In this document: positions 61,701 to 64,000 of the stretch, piece by piece | Position numbering within the stretch: position 1 is the first letter of the stretch | Layout of the letters: every line of letters starts with the position of its first letter | Source: Bacteroidota bacterium | GTDB taxonomy: Bacteria; Bacteroidota; Bacteroidia; Cytophagales; Cytophagaceae | DNA length: 64,000 nt | Direction of reading: 5' to 3' | Assembly: GCA_023428135.1 (NCBI GenBank) | Contig: JAEYZG010000018.1 | Span: 62,001-126,000, forward strand | Notes under the pieces: generated by a model | What the model was told of the DNA's origin: nothing | The model's database searches: none | What the model saw: only the letters and a program-made list of their open reading frames with translations | Translations under genes and position numbers: made by a program

Positions 61701-62316
61701 AGATGATGCTGTCGAATTTTACTTTGATATCAATAACGATAAAGCAACAACCTACGGAGCTAACGATGTTCAATATTCATTTGGATGGAACGATGGCGCT
61801 GTGGTAGGTGCATTACCATCCGGAAGATCTACCGCAGGAATTACCTATAGCAGTGTTAGCACTACCGATGGTTATATCATAGAAGCCAGCATTCCTTGGG
61901 CTACATTACAGGGAACACCTGCTAAAGACCAAAGCATAGGTATTGATTTTATGATCAATGACGACGACGACGGAAGTGGCAGAGATAAAAAACTGTCATG
62001 GAACGCATCTCAAGATAATGCATGGCAAGATCCTTCTCTTTTCGGAACAGCGGTTCTTGCAGAGAGGATTATTACTAGTATCGGAAAGAACAACCAACTT
62101 AACATTGAGATATATCCGAATCCTGCTCAAGAATTTGTCAAGGTACAAGGAGTGCAAGGGAATTTTGAATACCATATTTGGGATAATTCGGGTAGAGTGA
62201 TTCTACAAGGTAGAAGTGATGGTCAAATTGAAACTGGTAATCTAAAGTCAGGCATTTATGCTCTGATGATCCAACAAGAAAGCCTAAATAGTGTAGTGAA
62301 GGTAGTAATCAAATAA
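58777..62316 (+). CDS. Multidomain xylan enzyme: CE4, GH8 and CBM9 with T9SS signal
   Basis: The 1179-residue product has a signal peptide (ends SMAQ), a CE4/NodB deacetylase domain (~30-260; Asp53, Asp54 and His102, His106 in SHTVSH), an Ig-like module (~346-425), a GH8 domain (~437-805; general acid Glu504 in RSEGMSYGL, Asp562 in PDGEAYFATAL), a second near-copy Ig-like module (~812-895), a CBM9-like domain (~900-1095) and a T9SS sorting domain (~1108-1179, IYPNPAQEF start). It should deacetylate and hydrolyse xylan at the cell surface. GH8 of this shape is usually a xylanase or reducing-end oligoxylanase; glucan activity remains possible. Monocistronic. Confidence 0.88.
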   Translation: MQLLTKKVLAVSKLASLFLMLCISIKSMAQIPSTYQVGRWYKFKSAAVTYTMDDNTSNQLPVAIPLFNQYNFKTTMFVVTNWSPNWSQLNTAAGNGHEIASHTVSHATLNSIGVSQQETEYRNSQNTINSNVPNGKCLTIAYPNCNTGDISTLQKYFIAGRTCSGQINSSSPTDFYNLSSIICGNTGVNTANDLNSRISNAKNSNGWCVLLLHGIDNDGGYSPIASSVLSSHLSYVNSNSADYWVGTFSNVVKYIKERNALNISETAVNNDSLRLTATDNLDNSIYDAAVTVRRQLPSGWTEAKVYLGNTLQTSTIVTVNNVKYIEFDVVPDKGTYALANKTSTPTCPTVAPTVVSPVTYAKGVTATALTATGTSLKWYTESTGGTASTTAPVPSTASAGTKIYYVSQTLNNCEGPRATITVNITDGSTGGGGCQEAGEGAYHTGIYRNMFKELLNKNDTEVNTKVNNAFQQIFYGGANEKLYYEVGQDQAYILDVANNDVRSEGMSYGLMICVQLNKQEEFNKLWRWTKNYMHHTSGNLDGFFKWQLNINGGTIDANPAPDGEAYFATALFFAANRWGNGTGIFNYEAEAQSILSKVQSNSNSNKLFNTSSKLITFGPYASDYTDPSYNLPAFWELWARWSTSNKAFWAETPAAARKLLRDASHSTSGLSTDYSNFDGTPKTTSFNSNSHKFMYDAWRTIMNIGMDYHWFKADAQQPVVAERYLNFFKNQGTNYKSHYNWDGSGADGGQSAGLVACNAVASLATSNTTLSTPFVQAFWNLGIPSGQYRYYDGMLYMLALLNVSGNFKVYKPACENPCATPAPTATATVSYELGDVATALTASGTSLKWYTAEAGGTALASAPVPNTSAPGTVTYYVSQTLEGCEGPRAAITVKVTYTYKIYNTNIAPTIDGVVDELWNDPLITPITATKTLVGTISNSNDLSGTAKIMWDNTNVYVLAVVTDNVKTNDSPNSYEDDAVEFYFDINNDKATTYGANDVQYSFGWNDGAVVGALPSGRSTAGITYSSVSTTDGYIIEASIPWATLQGTPAKDQSIGIDFMINDDDDGSGRDKKLSWNASQDNAWQDPSLFGTAVLAERIITSIGKNNQLNIEIYPNPAQEFVKVQGVQGNFEYHIWDNSGRVILQGRSDGQIETGNLKSGIYALMIQQESLNSVVKVVIK

Positions 62317-62359
62317 CATTCACGAAGATTACCAACTTCTTACTGTATAATATCAATCG

Positions 62360-62397
62360 AAAGCGGCTGCCCTCATTAATAAGGGCAGCCGCTTTTT
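62360..62397 (+). terminator. Terminator after the xylan enzyme gene
   Basis: AAAGCGGCTGCCCT pairs with AGGGCAGCCGCTTT around CATTAATA, followed by TTTT. The gap to 62687 otherwise holds no gene. Confidence 0.92.
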
Positions 62398-62687
62398 TGT
62401 AAACAGGAACAGTGCGCATAAACAAGATGTTATAGATGCTTCAGATGGACGTCAAGTTTATGTTCCTTTTAAGACAGTCTGCTCTATTAGCGTGATTGCT
62501 GGAAGGGATTGAGCAAGGTCTGTGTCACTCAAAGCACCTTCCTTTCTCTGAAGTCTTTGTTTATCAATTGTATAAGGATGTCCGATGTTATCTAAACCAG
62601 TCAATAATATTTACGGAGGAGTGGGAGACTTTTAATTTTTTTATATAGAACTAAAACTTAATTTGCGCATCCTTAAGCAAATTTGAC

Positions 62688-63698
62688 ATGAATCCATACA
62701 AAGAGATTGAAAACGAAATACTAAATGCCTCACATATACTTATTACAGCTCATAAATCTCCAGACGGAGATTCGGTAGGGAGTTCATTGGGTTTATTACA
62801 TTTTATTGAAAGTTTAGGTAAAAAGGCTGTAATTGGTCACCCGGATCCCGCACCGGAGTTTCTGCAATGGCTGGAAGGAGTTGATTCAATTTTACATATG
62901 GATAGAGATGGAGAGGCATTGAAAAATCATTTTCAGAAAACTGATCTTATTTTTTGTCTGGATTATAATGCTACGGATCGAGTAGGGGTTGATATGCAGC
63001 AGCTTATCAAAGGAGCTTCTGCTAAAAAAATCATGATAGATCACCACCTCAATCCGGAAAACTTCGTGGACATTATTGTTTCTGAAACAGAAGTATGCTC
63101 AACCTCTCAACTTATATATGAGCTCATTGAACAATCAGGACATGCGGATTTATTAAACGAAAAAATCGGAACAGCTTTATATTTAGGAATACTAACTGAT
63201 ACCGGATCTTTCCGCTTTCCTTCGGTGCGGCCAAGAACTCATGAAATATTAGGGAAATTATTAGGGGCAGGTGTTCAACATCATCTTATCCATGAACAGT
63301 TGAATGATAATAACACAGTTGCCCGCTTACAGTTGCAGGGATATGCGATGAGTGAAAAGCTGGAAATTCTTGATACCTGTCATGCTGCAATTATTTCATT
63401 GACAGAAGCTGAGCTTACACGGTTCAGAGCTCAGAAAGGTGATACAGACGGTCTGGCTAATTTAGCCTTGTCTATCAAAGGAATCAAGATTGCGGTTTGT
63501 CTTTATGAAAAGGAAGGAAAAATAAAGATGTCATTCAGATCTAAGGGGCAAGAAAATCCTGTTAACATTCTGGCTGAAGAGCATTTTGACGGCGGGGGAC
63601 ATGCCAATGCCTCAGGAGGTATCAGCGAATTATCCATGGATGCTACTTTAAATAAGTTAAAAACGCTGCTACCGGTTTATTTTAAATTTGATAAGTAA
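62688..63698 (+). CDS. nrnA: Bifunctional oligoribonuclease/PAP phosphatase
   Basis: The 336-residue DHH-DHHA1 phosphoesterase has HKSPDGDSVGSSLG, FCLDYNATDRVG, MIDHHLNPE (the DHH motif) and the DHHA1 end GGGHANASGG. It degrades short RNA oligonucleotides and hydrolyses 3'-phosphoadenosine 5'-phosphate. The length agrees with the family. It starts ~290 bp after a terminator and is followed by its own. Confidence 0.9.
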   Translation: MNPYKEIENEILNASHILITAHKSPDGDSVGSSLGLLHFIESLGKKAVIGHPDPAPEFLQWLEGVDSILHMDRDGEALKNHFQKTDLIFCLDYNATDRVGVDMQQLIKGASAKKIMIDHHLNPENFVDIIVSETEVCSTSQLIYELIEQSGHADLLNEKIGTALYLGILTDTGSFRFPSVRPRTHEILGKLLGAGVQHHLIHEQLNDNNTVARLQLQGYAMSEKLEILDTCHAAIISLTEAELTRFRAQKGDTDGLANLALSIKGIKIAVCLYEKEGKIKMSFRSKGQENPVNILAEEHFDGGGHANASGGISELSMDATLNKLKTLLPVYFKFDK

Positions 63699-63744
63699 GA
63701 AGAATTATCAGTTTTTTGACTGATATGTTGCTGTAAAATTTAAG

Positions 63745-63790
63745 AAGGTCCGCTTGAAGCCTGTTCTGGCCTAAAGGGACCTTAATTTTT
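63745..63790 (+). terminator. Terminator after nrnA
   Basis: AAGGTCC (63745-63751) pairs with GGACCTT (63777-63783), followed by AATTTTTT. Confidence 0.7.
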
Positions 63791-63883
63791 TGAAAAGAAA
63801 TACTTTTTGTAGGTAATTGATTGCATATCAATAGGGTTTTGTTATTCTTTGCCGGATATTTTAGTTTGAATCTATAATCATCT

Positions 63884-64000
63884 ATGACAAAACTCAGCTA
63901 TTTATTACTCTTTTTATTGATTCTGAATTTTTCATTTAATTATTCAGCCAATGCAACTGTGTCTTCAGAGAAGGGGCATGAAACTATTCTTTTAGATAAA
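63884..64000 (+). CDS. Start of an exported protein, cut by the window end
   Basis: The visible 39 residues start MTKLSYLLLFLLILNFSFN and continue into a mature part after ANA. This is a signal peptide, with the remainder outside the window. The family cannot be read. Confidence 0.55.
   Translation, partial: MTKLSYLLLFLLILNFSFNYSANATVSSEKGHETILLDK

Overview
The window is AT-rich chromosomal DNA from a member of the Bacteroidota, most likely a cellulose/xylan-degrading gliding bacterium of the Cytophaga/Sporocytophaga type. The evidence is type IX secretion (T9SS) C-terminal sorting domains, a GH5 cellulase and a CE4-GH8-CBM9 xylan enzyme, Bacteroidota promoters (TTTG, about 19-21 bp, TAnnTTTG), many SpII lipoproteins, and Bacteroidota-type small exported proteins. 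The genus is inference. No rRNA, tRNA, CRISPR array, transposase or integrase was seen.

Layout. 1-8803: distal part of an extracellular contractile injection system (eCIS): C-terminus of a baseplate-J protein, a fibre-like protein, a small protein, an Afp12-like baseplate protein, a tape-measure protein and an AAA+ ATPase, with a REPIN-like palindrome between the last two. 8891-13662: glycine-zipper protein, a GAF/PAS sensor without an output domain, a SpoIIAA-like protein, GH5 cellulase, cytochrome c. 13663-28650: an accessory island in which nearly every gene is on the minus strand. It holds DoxX, a BspA-LRR/transglutaminase protein, AraC plus hydrolase, two copies of a SymE-like toxin module with a folded leader, an SF1 helicase, a lipoprotein, a membrane-anchored double nuclease, an M28 peptidase and an unknown protein, all interspersed with dispersed repeats. 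28706-47330: mostly core or housekeeping genes (U32 hydroxylase-like protein with ferredoxin, beta-CASP nuclease, PBP1A) plus sensors, lipoproteins and small exported proteins. 49634-56941: signalling block with a FixL-like PAS histidine kinase, a receiver-CRP fusion regulator, a D-lactate dehydrogenase and two universal stress proteins, which reads as a response to low oxygen. 57135-64000: TetR plus thioesterase, the xylan enzyme, NrnA, and the start of an exported protein.

Most interesting. (1) The lipoprotein gene at 23255-23776 has the geometry of an integron gene cassette: a 129-bp attC-like site at 23108-23236 whose inverse core is complementary to the first bases of the cassette at 23800. 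(2) Three copies of a 165-190 bp repeat (14365, 23800, 26528) each carry a Bacteroidota promoter with an exact 19-bp spacer, point into a different minus-strand gene, and stop being alike at a G/TT-type junction. They look like dispersed attI-Pc units. (3) Two SymE-like genes have leaders that can fold into a pseudoknot burying the start codon, with compensatory base changes between the copies.

How the genes fit together: the eCIS genes are co-linear and tightly spaced. The GH5 and CE4-GH8 enzymes serve plant polysaccharide breakdown. The FixL-like kinase, receiver-CRP protein, LdhA and Usp genes form one convergent-free minus-strand cluster. The island genes look like independently acquired cargo.
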